64,000 nucleotides of DNA, from positions 248,001 to 312,000 of the forward strand of contig NZ_NKYE01000006.1 of NCBI RefSeq assembly GCF_002262875.1, written 5' to 3'. Source of the DNA: Amycolatopsis antarctica. GTDB taxonomy: Bacteria > Actinomycetota > Actinomycetes > Mycobacteriales > Pseudonocardiaceae. The translations under genes and the position numbers were made by a program. The notes under the pieces are model-generated. The model worked only from the letters and a program-made list of their open reading frames with translations, searched no databases and had not been told where the DNA came from. Shown here in pieces: positions 48,658 to 57,054 of the stretch; position 1 is the first letter of the stretch, and every line of letters begins with the position of its first letter.

Positions 48658-49559
48658 CCGCCACTCCGGTGCAAAACGCGCTGCAACTGATCGCCGACGG
48701 TGTTCAGCGCGCCGATGGCGGCCACGATCACCAGTACCGGCATCAGCGGGTACCAGAGGGACTCGAACAGGCGGTCGTAGCCGACTTTGAGCAGGGTGCC
48801 CCACGAGGCGTCCGGTGGTTGCACGCCCAGGCCCACGAAGCTCAGCGTGGCCTCCAGCATCAGCGAGGTGGCGACGTTCAGCGAGGCCTGCGCCAGCAGC
48901 GCGGGCAGCGCGTTGGGCAGCACCTCGGAGAACAACACCCGGATCCGTGGCATCCCGACGGCACGGAGTCCGTGCACGTACTCGGACTTCAGTTCGGCCA
49001 GCACGGCCGAGCGCGCGATACGCGCCGTCAGCGGCGACATCAGCAGCCCGGCCACCACGGTCATCGCCACCAGGTCGGAACCGAAGGCCGCGACGAACAC
49101 GAGCGCGAACAGGATGATCGGGATCGCCAGTGCCGCCTCGGCGATCCGCATCAACACCTCGTCCAGCCAGCCTGGCGAGGCGGCGGCGATCATGCCCCAG
49201 GCCGTACCGAGCACCATCGCGATCACCGTCGCGCCGGCCGCGAAACCCAGCGAGAGCTGCCCCGCGTGCGCCACCCGGGAGAACAGGTCGCGGCCCAGCT
49301 CGTCGGTACCGAACAAGTGCCCGAACGACGGGTCCGCGAACTTGTTCCCCGCGTGGATCTCCGTCGGGGACGGCAGCACGAACGGGGCGAGGACCGCGAG
49401 AAGCACCAGCAGACCCACGATCGCCAATGCGGCCACGGCGGCCGGGCGGCGGAGGAATCGCCGCGATAGTCCCGGTCCGTCCTGCCCGTCCGCCCGCGGT
49501 GCGCCGGGTTCCGGGGGGTCACCGAGCGGCGAGACCGCGCCGGGGTCGACGGCGGTCAT
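48654..49559 (-). CDS. ABC transporter permease, DppC type
   Basis: A 301-residue membrane protein with about six helices. A cytoplasmic N-terminus rich in Pro/Asp precedes the first helix (VAALAIVGLLVLLAVLAPFV). GTDELGRDLFSRVAHAGQLSLGFA is the classic DppC opening, and the EAA-like loop is in HGLRAVGMPRIRVLFSEVLPNALPAL. Its ATG overlaps the DppB stop. Confidence 0.94.
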   Translation of the reverse strand: MTAVDPGAVSPLGDPPEPGAPRADGQDGPGLSRRFLRRPAAVAALAIVGLLVLLAVLAPFVLPSPTEIHAGNKFADPSFGHLFGTDELGRDLFSRVAHAGQLSLGFAAGATVIAMVLGTAWGMIAAASPGWLDEVLMRIAEAALAIPIILFALVFVAAFGSDLVAMTVVAGLLMSPLTARIARSAVLAELKSEYVHGLRAVGMPRIRVLFSEVLPNALPALLAQASLNVATSLMLEATLSFVGLGVQPPDASWGTLLKVGYDRLFESLWYPLMPVLVIVAAIGALNTVGDQLQRVLHRSGG

Positions 49560-50569
49560 TCCGGCACCCGGGCCGGTTCGGCGCGGCCGCCGACCCGCAG
49601 GCGCGGGTCGAGCACCCCGTACAGCAGGTCGACGAACAGGTTCACCAGCACGAAAACGGCGGCCAGTAGCAACACGGTGCTCTGGATGACGGCGTAGTCA
49701 CGTTTGTAGACCGAGTCGACGATCAGCGAGCCGAGTCCCGGCCAGCGGAACACGTACTCGACCACCACGGCCCCGGACAGCACGGCACCGACCGTGATCC
49801 CCAGCGAGGTAAGCGCGGGCAGCATCGCGTTCGGCAGGACGTGCCGGACGACCACCAGCCTGCGCCGGATGCCCTTCCCGGTGGCGGTGCGGACATGCTG
49901 CGACTGCTCCACCTCGGCCAGCGAGGCACGCAGGTAACGGATCAGCGGCGCGGACAGGCAGATGCCGAGCGTCAGCGCCGGCATGAGCAACGTTCGCAGG
50001 TTCGCCGCCAGGTCCTCCGAGGGCGCCACGTAACCCTCGTTCGGCAGGAGGTCGAGCTGCACGGTGAAGATCGCGATCAGGACGATGCCGAAGACGAACG
50101 GCGGGGAGGCCATCCCCAGCGTCGTGTAGCCGCCCACGATCCGGCCGAGCCACCGGCCGCGAATCACCGTCGGCAGCACGGCCAGCACGACGGCGAACAG
50201 CACCGCGAGCAGCAGGCCCGCCACCGACAACTCCAGGGTCGGCACCAGCCGCTGCCCGATCAGGACCTCGACGTCGAACTGGCTGAAGTACGAGCGACCG
50301 AGATCGCCGCCGAAGATGCCGGTGACCCACGCCCAGTACTGGACGGGAATCGGATCGTCGAGGCCGAGTTCCCGCCGGAGCGCGGCCAGCGCACTCGGGT
50401 CGATGTTCTGCGCGGCGCCGACCCGCGCGATCGTCGGGTCGCCGGGCAGCAGCCGCAGCACCACGAAGATGAGCACGGACACCAGCACCAGCATCAGGAC
50501 ACTGGCGCCCAGCCTGCGAAGCACGTACCTACCCACGAACACCCCCGATCCACCTCGCCGCCCGGTCAT
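49556..50569 (-). CDS. ABC transporter permease, DppB type
   Basis: A 337-residue membrane protein starting at the ATG at 50569 (MTGRRGGSGVF). RYVLRRLGASVLMLVLVSVLIF is the first helix. GDPTIARVG and LGLDDPIPVQYWAWVTGIFGGDLGRS are family markers, and GKGIRRRLVVVRHVLPNAMLPA contains the ATPase-contact loop. It lies 26 bp after the binding-protein gene. Confidence 0.94.
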   Translation of the reverse strand: MTGRRGGSGVFVGRYVLRRLGASVLMLVLVSVLIFVVLRLLPGDPTIARVGAAQNIDPSALAALRRELGLDDPIPVQYWAWVTGIFGGDLGRSYFSQFDVEVLIGQRLVPTLELSVAGLLLAVLFAVVLAVLPTVIRGRWLGRIVGGYTTLGMASPPFVFGIVLIAIFTVQLDLLPNEGYVAPSEDLAANLRTLLMPALTLGICLSAPLIRYLRASLAEVEQSQHVRTATGKGIRRRLVVVRHVLPNAMLPALTSLGITVGAVLSGAVVVEYVFRWPGLGSLIVDSVYKRDYAVIQSTVLLLAAVFVLVNLFVDLLYGVLDPRLRVGGRAEPARVPE

Positions 50570-50595
50570 CGCACCACCGTCCGCGCAGGCCTCGA

Positions 50596-52182
50596 TCAGG
50601 CCGCGAAACCCGCCTCCTCGAGGTGCAGGGTGCCCTCGGACTGCACCCACAGCCCGCGGATGTCCGGCTGCGCCACCGAGAGGAACGCCGCGCTGCCGAC
50701 CACGACGATCGGGTTCTCCCGGTTCAGCACCTCCTGGGCGGTCGCGAAGGCCTCGTCGCGGACCGGGCCGGGCCCGGTCGACTCGATCGTCGCGATCGCC
50801 TCGTCGTACTCCGGCGGAGCCGCCCAGTTGCATTCGCAGGTGCCCTTGTCCGCGGCGAACCAGGACAGCGCATAGCTGTCCGGCAACGGAGTGAACGACA
50901 CGTAGTTCGCGACGATCATGTTGCCGAACTGCTTGCCCTTCGGATAGAAGCGCGTCGACCAGGTGCTCACCTCGTTGCCCTGGATGTCGAGGTTGATCCC
51001 GATCTTCTTCAGGTCCTCCTGCAGGATCTGCCCGGCCGTCGTCCACTCCGGGTAGTTGCCCGCCACGGTCCAGAAGGTGAGCGTGCTGCCCTCGGTCACC
51101 CCGGCCTCGGCGAAGAGCTGCTTCGCCTTGTCCAGGTTGTACTCCTGCGCGGGCAGCGTGGTGTTGTAGTGCGGGTTCCCCGGATTGACCGCGACGTTGC
51201 CCGGCGTCGCCTGCCCGTAGCCCGCATAGGCGGCGTCCATGATGGACTGCCGGTTCGCCGCGTACGACAAGGCTTCGCGCGCCTTCGGGTTGTCGAACGG
51301 CGCGCTCGTGGTGTCCAGTTCCCACACGACGTAACTCGCCGGTTCCGCCGCCGTCAGGAGCTGCCTACCGTCTGCGGCGAGGTTGCCCACGGAGTCCGGC
51401 GCGACGCTCCACAGCACGTCCACGTCACCGGAGCGCATCGCCGTCTGCGCGGCGGTCGCGTCCGCGTACCGGACGATCTTCAGCCCGTCCAGTTTCGGCC
51501 GTTCGCCCCAGTAGGCGTCGTTGCGGGCCAGCTCGACCGTCTGGTCGGGGACGAACGAGGTCAGCCGGTAGGGCCCGGTGCCGTTGCCGTTCGCGTCCAC
51601 CGAGGCGATGTCGTCGACATCGCTCATCTTGACGTCGATGATCGAGCTGGGTAGCTGGGGATTCGGTGTGTCCAGATCGAAGACCAGCGTCCGCTCGTCC
51701 GGGGCGGTGACCTCACGGACCATGTCGATCTTGGTGGCCACCTGAGCCGGGACGTTCGGGTCGCGGACCCGGTCGAAGTTCTTCTTCGCCTCGGCGGCGG
51801 TGAACGGTTTTCCGTTGTGGTACTTGACTCCCGCGCGCAGCGTGAACGTCCATTGCCGGAAGTCCGGTGAGTTCGCCCAGTTCTCGGCCAGGTCGGGCTG
51901 CGCGGTGTTGTCCGGCGCCCATTTGGTGAGCCCGTTCCACAACAACGTCTGCAACTGGGTCTGTGCGCCACTGGCGATGGTGTTCGGATCGAGCTGGGAG
52001 ACGCCCGCGGTCTGCCCGTAGACGAGCGTTCCGCCCTCCTTGACCGGGCCGTCACCGCTGGAGGCCGAGGCCTCCACCTCAGGGCCCGCGCTGTCCTCGC
52101 CGTCTCCCCCGCACGCGGCGGTGACCGTGATCAGTGCGATCGCGATGCTCAGGGCCCCCAGGCCACGTCGCCGTGCTCCCAC
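50596..52182 (-). CDS. Extracellular solute-binding lipoprotein, family 5
   Basis: A 528-residue lipoprotein that captures the substrate of the operon. It starts at the GTG at 52182 after GGAGGAGG. Residues 1-24 form a signal peptide with Cys24 in VTAAC, followed by an acidic linker. The family 5 markers are ENWANSPDFRQWTFTLRAGVKYHNGKPFTA-type sequence (in parts) and YNLDKAKQLFAEAG. Family 5 proteins bind peptides, nickel complexes, opines and glycoconjugates, so the ligand is not determined. Confidence 0.93.
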   Translation of the reverse strand: MGARRRGLGALSIAIALITVTAACGGDGEDSAGPEVEASASSGDGPVKEGGTLVYGQTAGVSQLDPNTIASGAQTQLQTLLWNGLTKWAPDNTAQPDLAENWANSPDFRQWTFTLRAGVKYHNGKPFTAAEAKKNFDRVRDPNVPAQVATKIDMVREVTAPDERTLVFDLDTPNPQLPSSIIDVKMSDVDDIASVDANGNGTGPYRLTSFVPDQTVELARNDAYWGERPKLDGLKIVRYADATAAQTAMRSGDVDVLWSVAPDSVGNLAADGRQLLTAAEPASYVVWELDTTSAPFDNPKAREALSYAANRQSIMDAAYAGYGQATPGNVAVNPGNPHYNTTLPAQEYNLDKAKQLFAEAGVTEGSTLTFWTVAGNYPEWTTAGQILQEDLKKIGINLDIQGNEVSTWSTRFYPKGKQFGNMIVANYVSFTPLPDSYALSWFAADKGTCECNWAAPPEYDEAIATIESTGPGPVRDEAFATAQEVLNRENPIVVVGSAAFLSVAQPDIRGLWVQSEGTLHLEEAGFAA

Positions 52183-52275
52183 GTCTACCTCCTCCGGGCC
52201 GTGCGCGGACGACCACGGGCGGACCCGGGCCCACGCCAACGGCAGGTGACGCGATCGATTCACACCTCATCGATC

Positions 52276-52310
52276 GTTATTTCGAAAATAACTTCTTCAA
52301 ACCGAAGAAG
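52276..52310. promoter_or_regulatory. Two adjacent palindromes in the operon control region
   Basis: GTTATTT-CGA-AAATAAC (52276-52292) and CTTCTTC-AAACC-GAAGAAG (52292-52310, approximate end) are both perfect 7-bp inverted repeats, sharing one base. They sit in the AT-rich 180 bp between the IclR stop and the binding-protein start. On the minus strand a TTGAAG and a TAACGAT could be -35 and -10 elements with the first palindrome between them, as for an IclR-type operator. The second could instead be a hairpin ending the iclR transcript. Confidence 0.6.
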
Positions 52311-52362
52311 CTAGACCTGTCACCTCGGTGGCGCAAGGATGTGACCGGGCGTGATCGATCCG

Positions 52363-53181
52363 CTAGAAGCCGAGCTTCGCGGAGATCTCCTTTGCTTGCC
52401 GCACAACCAGTTCCGTCGCCGACACCAGCTTCCGGCCGCCGAGTTCCCTGGCGAATCCGGTCACGCCGATCGAGCCCGCGACGGCACCCTCGGAGTCGAA
52501 GAACGCCGCGGCGACGCACGCGATCTCGGCCGTCTCCTCCTCGTCCTCCACCGCGTACCCGAGCTGGCGGACCTTGGCGAGCTGGGTGCGCACGCCGCGT
52601 GCGGTCGCCTTGCGCGCCTTGGGCCCGGTGCCCTGCACCAGGTGGTCCAGCAGCGGTTCGAGTTCGGCGTCCGGGAGATACGCGGCGATCGCCTTGCCCA
52701 GCGCGGTGAGGTTGAACGGCGACACCTTGCCCGGGTAGGTGTCGAACTGGATGAACCCTGGAGTGGCGGCCTTCGCCACGTAGACCACCGAGGCACCGTC
52801 GAGCACCCCGACGTGCGCGGGCATCCGCAGCGCGTCCGCCAGCTCTCGCAACTGCGGCTGTGCCACCTCGGACAGGTCCTCGCGGCGGATCAGCGGAGCC
52901 GCCAGATCGTACAGCCGCAGCGTGGGACGCCAGAAATGACTGCGCCCCACCACCCTGCGAGTCGCGTAGCCGCGCTGTTCCAGCGTGTAGACGATCGAGG
53001 CGCAGGTCGCCAGCGGGATGGAGGTCGCCTTGGCGAGCGCGGTGAGAGTGAGCCCCTCCTCGGCCCCGACCAGGGTCTCCAGCACCGTGAGAGCGCGGTC
53101 CACCGAGGGTGAGGCCGGCTTCTCCGGCTCGGGCACGGCGGTTTTCGGCGCGGGTCGCTGTGCGGCCGTTCGAGCGGTCAT
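52363..53181 (-). CDS. IclR-family transcriptional regulator
   Basis: A 272-residue regulator. A Pro/Ala-rich lead of about 25 residues is followed by the winged HTH (LTALAKATSIPLATCASIVYTLEQRGYATR in parts) and the GAF-like effector domain (MPAHVGVLDGASVVYVAKAATPG; SPFNLTALGKAIAAYLP; VAAAFFDSEGAVAGSIGVTGF). It is upstream of and on the same strand as the catabolic operon, with palindromes between. It most likely senses the imported compound or an intermediate. Confidence 0.93.
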   Translation of the reverse strand: MTARTAAQRPAPKTAVPEPEKPASPSVDRALTVLETLVGAEEGLTLTALAKATSIPLATCASIVYTLEQRGYATRRVVGRSHFWRPTLRLYDLAAPLIRREDLSEVAQPQLRELADALRMPAHVGVLDGASVVYVAKAATPGFIQFDTYPGKVSPFNLTALGKAIAAYLPDAELEPLLDHLVQGTGPKARKATARGVRTQLAKVRQLGYAVEDEEETAEIACVAAAFFDSEGAVAGSIGVTGFARELGGRKLVSATELVVRQAKEISAKLGF

Positions 53182-53418
53182 CGTGCGTCACCTCAGTGGT
53201 CCGGCCGGATCGCTCCCGGCCTGACGGGTTATCCCACGCGGCACCCGGTCACGGCAAGGCCGCCGCCCGATCGGCGGTGACGGACGGGCCCGGTCCGACG
53301 CAGGGCAGAGCAGGGTGACGGCGGTGTCACCGCTTCGGGCCTATCCCGTGAGCGACCGTCGAGGGGATCATTTGATTCTTCAGGTACTCGTACTCATCTT
53401 CGATATACGGAGAATACT

Positions 53419-55518
53419 ATGCGAGGTCGCTACTGGAGAGCTTCGGTCACCACGTTCATCACATCCTGTGTCCTCGCCGCACTCACGGCGGGCGCACCGA
53501 TCGCAGCCGCGCAACCCGAACCACCCCCACCGGCGCCCGCACGGGCGAAAGACGCGCCGGCACAGGAGATCCAGGACGCCGTATCACCCCAGGACGGGAT
53601 CAAGGCGGCGATGACCGGCGGCAACACCGTCTACGCCGACGTCCGTGAGAACGAACCCCGTGCGGACGGCTACCGGCACATCGACACCCCCGCGCTGGTG
53701 GGAAAACTGAAGGCGCTGGGCCTGAACACCTACGTCTACGGCATCTGGGACTCCCCCACCGACTGGGACGACCTGCGTACCGAGTTCGCACCGGCCGCGG
53801 CCGCGGCGGGCATCCGGATCTGGGTGTACGTGGTTCCGCCGTCGGAGTGCCTGGACAGCCCGATACCGCACGAAAGCGGACGCTGTTCCCGGCCGTACAA
53901 GCTCGACTTCGTCACCTGGGCACGGGAGATCGCCGCGCTGTCCCTGCAGTACCCCAACATCGTCGCCTGGGCGATCGACGACTTCATCATCGGCGCCAAC
54001 GGCGACCTGTTCACCCAGGACTACATGCAGCAGATCGTCGACAGTCAGGACGCGGTGAACCGCAGGCTCGGGTTCTACACGACCGCCTACTTCCCTGAGG
54101 CCACCAATCCCGAGTTCTACGAACGGTTCGCGCCCTACATCGACGGGATCGTTTATCCGTACCTCGGCCGCAGCGGCAACACCCAGGACCCGGACGCGGT
54201 CCGGGCCAATGTGGAGGAGATCCTGCGGCACACCGAACCACGCGGTCTCGGGGTGCTGCTGCTGCTCTACACCGGCCGCTTCCTCGATGCCTCGCTGCCA
54301 CCGACGGAAACCTATGTGGCGCAGACGATCCACAACGCACTGCCCTACGTGCGGAACAAACGGATCCTGGGAATCGACGCCTACGGGCTGCCGATGGCCG
54401 ACCGGCCGAGCATCACCGCGGACAACCGGGCCGCCCATGGCATCGGCCGGTTCAACGTCTCGCTGTCACCGTTCGTCACCACCGAACCCGGTCAGTATGC
54501 CCAGGCGGAGCAACGGGTGGCCGTCGATCCCCGCGCTCGCAAGCACGTACTGTCGTTCGCTGATTTCGACTGGTACTACGGCAATCTCGGCAACTCCGGT
54601 ACCCACGTCAAGCAGGTTCTGGTGAACGGGGAGGTGGCCTGGGAGTCGGACGTGGCCGACGCCGGCGGGCACAGTTATGCGCAACGGTCGGTGGATCTGA
54701 CCGACGCGCTGCGCGGCACGCACTCGGCCACCATCGCCCTGCGTGTGCTGGAGCGCCAGGGGGCCACCGACTTCCCGCTGGACATCGGGTTCGACGACGT
54801 CCGTGCCGAGGGTTTCTCGATCCGCAACGGTGGCTTCGAACACGAGACGGACTGGCGGATCACCGCGAACAACGATCGTCTGCTGCCCTCGATCGACCTC
54901 TACGCACCGGACCGGCCCGCCCGCATCCGCGAGGCGGTGGCGGTGTCGATGCGCGGCCTGCCGTACATCGGCGGACCGATGCCACCCGAGCCGCCGACGG
55001 ACGGGTACCGCACGGACAACCGGGCGATGTACGGCGACGGACGGCTGAGCATCTCGGTCCCCGAGCGCACCGCGGTCGACGCCGGACGGTGCGCCTCGGC
55101 GACGCAGACCGTCCGGGCCGATCCGGCCGCACCGCGGTACGAACTGTCCTTCTGGGACTACGACCAGTACGCGAAATCCGAGGCGGCGTCCGGAAAACTC
55201 GTCAAACGGGTCCTCGTCGACGGGTTCGAGGCGTACCGCCACGATGTGGGCGACCTCTGGGAGTACACCTGGATGAACGGCGAGTCCGGGCAGGGGCCCA
55301 TCGACGTGAGCCGGTTCCTGGACGGCAAGACCTCCGCGACGCTGACGTTCCAGCTCTGCACCACGGCGCCGATCACCGACCTCGCGGTCGACGTCGGCTT
55401 CGACACGGTGGAGACGATCGGGTTCACCGTCGAGGAACCCGGGTTCGAGGCACCGGGGCCGTGGACCACCTCGTCCACCGATCCGGCGCTGAGCGCCGCG
55501 GTCCGAACGGCAGGGTGA
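53419..55518 (+). CDS. Secreted TIM-barrel-like protein with two homologous C-terminal modules
   Basis: A 699-residue exported protein. The signal peptide ends near residue 32 (PIAAAQ). Residues 50-330 look like a glycosidase-type barrel: TVYADVRENEPRADG, ALGLNTYVYGIWD, GIRIWVYVVPPSEC, NIVAWAIDDFIIG with paired Asp, and GIVYPYLGRSG. The rest is two related modules (about 350-480 and 540-685) sharing LSF-x-DxD, KxVLVdG-x-A and DIGFD/DVGFD-x-V. I cannot assign a GH family or catalytic residues; a carbohydrate-active enzyme with binding modules is the best guess. GGAGA precedes the ATG. The 237 bp upstream, divergent from iclR, hold no gene. Confidence 0.72.
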   Translation: MRGRYWRASVTTFITSCVLAALTAGAPIAAAQPEPPPPAPARAKDAPAQEIQDAVSPQDGIKAAMTGGNTVYADVRENEPRADGYRHIDTPALVGKLKALGLNTYVYGIWDSPTDWDDLRTEFAPAAAAAGIRIWVYVVPPSECLDSPIPHESGRCSRPYKLDFVTWAREIAALSLQYPNIVAWAIDDFIIGANGDLFTQDYMQQIVDSQDAVNRRLGFYTTAYFPEATNPEFYERFAPYIDGIVYPYLGRSGNTQDPDAVRANVEEILRHTEPRGLGVLLLLYTGRFLDASLPPTETYVAQTIHNALPYVRNKRILGIDAYGLPMADRPSITADNRAAHGIGRFNVSLSPFVTTEPGQYAQAEQRVAVDPRARKHVLSFADFDWYYGNLGNSGTHVKQVLVNGEVAWESDVADAGGHSYAQRSVDLTDALRGTHSATIALRVLERQGATDFPLDIGFDDVRAEGFSIRNGGFEHETDWRITANNDRLLPSIDLYAPDRPARIREAVAVSMRGLPYIGGPMPPEPPTDGYRTDNRAMYGDGRLSISVPERTAVDAGRCASATQTVRADPAAPRYELSFWDYDQYAKSEAASGKLVKRVLVDGFEAYRHDVGDLWEYTWMNGESGQGPIDVSRFLDGKTSATLTFQLCTTAPITDLAVDVGFDTVETIGFTVEEPGFEAPGPWTTSSTDPALSAAVRTAG

Positions 55519-55523
55519 CTCCA

Positions 55524-55548
55524 CCCCGGGCGGAGCCTGCGCCCGGGG
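55524..55548 (+). terminator. Terminator after the secreted protein gene
   Basis: CCCCGGGCG (55524-55532) and CGCCCGGGG (55540-55548) form a perfect 9-bp stem with a seven-base loop, 5 bp after the stop codon. Confidence 0.8.
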
Positions 55549-55650
55549 CACCGCCGACGCGGGCACACCGCCGCCACGATGTGCCCGCGCCCGGCCTGCC
55601 CGGGACCCACAGCATGCTAGGTTTTTCCTTGTGAACAGGGGAAAGCGCGC

Positions 55651-56364
55651 ATGATCGGGGAACTGCTTCCGGCCACGGTGGCGGCGGTGGAGACCACCGT
55701 GGATCCGGCAGGGGCGACGCTGTTCCCGGAAGAGAGCGCCCTGCTGACCAGGGCCGTCGACAAGCGCAAGCGGGAGTTCACCACGGTGCGGCACTGCGCG
55801 CGCCAGGCGATGGCCGCACTCGGCGTCCCCGCGGCCCCGATCCTGCCCGGTGAGCGGCGGGCACCGATCTGGCCGGACGGCATCGCGGGCAGCATGACCC
55901 ACACCGCCGGTTACCGAGCCGCGGCGCTCGCCCGCACCTCCGACATCGTCAGCCTCGGAATCGACGCGGAACCACACGGCCCACTGCCCGAGGGCGTGCT
56001 CGACACCGTCTCGCTCCCGGCCGAGCGCGCCTGGATCGCGGCCAGCCGGGCCGAGTCGCCGGACGTGCACTGGGACCGGCTGCTGTTCTGTGCGAAGGAA
56101 GCCGTCTACAAGACCTGGTTCCCGCTGACGCTCCGGTGGCTCGGCTTCGAGGACGCCGAGATCGGCGTCGATGTCGACGCCGGTGCCGGGGCGGGGGGCG
56201 CGAGTGGCGCGAGTGGCGCGAGTGGCGCGTTCCACGCCCGCATCCTGGTCGAACCCGGCGTGTCCGGCGACCGCGTGTTCCACGCCTTCGACGGTCGCTG
56301 GCTGGTACGCGACGGTTTCGTTCTGGCGGCGATCGCGGTGCCCGCCTCCCATCCGCCGCGCTGA
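55651..56364 (+). CDS. 4'-Phosphopantetheinyl transferase (EntD/Sfp type)
   Basis: A 237-residue enzyme that activates carrier proteins of NRPS, PKS or fatty acid pathways. SMTHTAGYRAAA, LGIDAEPHGPLPEGV (metal Asp and Glu) and FCAKEAVYKTWFPLTLR (catalytic Glu/Lys) are the family motifs. A GAS repeat (about residues 182-194), encoded by a 9-bp tandem repeat, is inserted before the last strands. The ATG follows AGGGGAAA; TAGGTT (55618-55623) may be its -10. No NRPS or PKS gene is in the window, so it serves genes elsewhere. Confidence 0.93.
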   Translation: MIGELLPATVAAVETTVDPAGATLFPEESALLTRAVDKRKREFTTVRHCARQAMAALGVPAAPILPGERRAPIWPDGIAGSMTHTAGYRAAALARTSDIVSLGIDAEPHGPLPEGVLDTVSLPAERAWIAASRAESPDVHWDRLLFCAKEAVYKTWFPLTLRWLGFEDAEIGVDVDAGAGAGGASGASGASGAFHARILVEPGVSGDRVFHAFDGRWLVRDGFVLAAIAVPASHPPR

Positions 56365-56372
56365 CCCGCGCG

Positions 56373-56735
56373 CTACCGGCGTCCCCGGTCGGCACAACGA
56401 ACGCACCTGTCCGCGGTCGGCAGCGCCTCCAGCCTCCCGGCTGACAATGTGCGGCCGCAGAGCGAACAGCTGCCGTAGGTGCCCGCCTCCAGCCGCGCGT
56501 ACGCCCGGTCCAGACTGACCAGGTCCTCACGGGCGGCCGCGAGCAGAGACTGCGCCTGCGCGCGCTCGAAGGCGATGGTGGCTCCCTCGGGGTCGTGCTC
56601 GTCGTCGCCGGATTCCCAGACCGCGCCCTCGACGATGTCCGCCACCCGCGCCGTCATCGCGTCGATCCGGCGCAGCGTTTCCACGCGGGCCTGGTCGAGC
56701 AGTCCGCGGGCGGTCGCCGGATCGGGATCGGTCAT
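56373..56735 (-). CDS. DksA/TraR-type zinc-finger protein
   Basis: A 120-residue protein with a helical hairpin (about 10-80, RGLLDQARVETLRRIDAM and FERAQAQSLLAAAREDLVSLDRAYARL in parts) and a C-terminal four-Cys finger CSLCGRTL...RCVRC. It resembles proteins that enter the RNA polymerase secondary channel. The ATG at 56735 is chosen; an upstream ATG at 56768 is possible. It is convergent with the phosphopantetheinyl transferase gene (8 bp). Confidence 0.86.
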   Translation of the reverse strand: MTDPDPATARGLLDQARVETLRRIDAMTARVADIVEGAVWESGDDEHDPEGATIAFERAQAQSLLAAAREDLVSLDRAYARLEAGTYGSCSLCGRTLSAGRLEALPTADRCVRCADRGRR

Positions 56736-57054
56736 CGCCAGGCACAACACCGTCACCCGCGCGGTCATTCCGGGGTGTTCACGTCCTTGGCGGTTCCGGT
56801 GTGGCCGCCGAGGGCCGAATGGGGGCGCCGCCACCGCGCTGAGCCGCTGAACAGAGCCAAAGCGTATATGTCGTTATACGCGATGTGGACGATTAACCGT
56901 ACGCACATGCGTCCGGTATGATTCCCACTTCGGAAGCGCCTGACCTGGGGTCCGGGCCGGTAGTACCTACTGGCGGGCTGCCGATTCCGGCGAGATGAGA
57001 TTGTGTAACTCGCTCGTCTCAGTGAACGTGGACCGCGCCCTGGAGGAACGCCCG
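56736..57054. other. 319-bp intergenic region upstream of the acyltransferase gene
   Basis: No gene is seen. Part of it (56865-56935) is AT-rich, with sequences such as GTCGTTATACGCG and GGTATGATT, and probably contains divergent promoters. The stretch GGTAGTACCTACT near 56960 is a short imperfect inverted repeat. Confidence 0.5.

Noticed and set aside
56995..57054. Earlier start of the acyltransferase gene at 56995
   Set aside because: GGAGGA lies 7 bp before the ATG at 57055, and the extra 20 residues have no family character.
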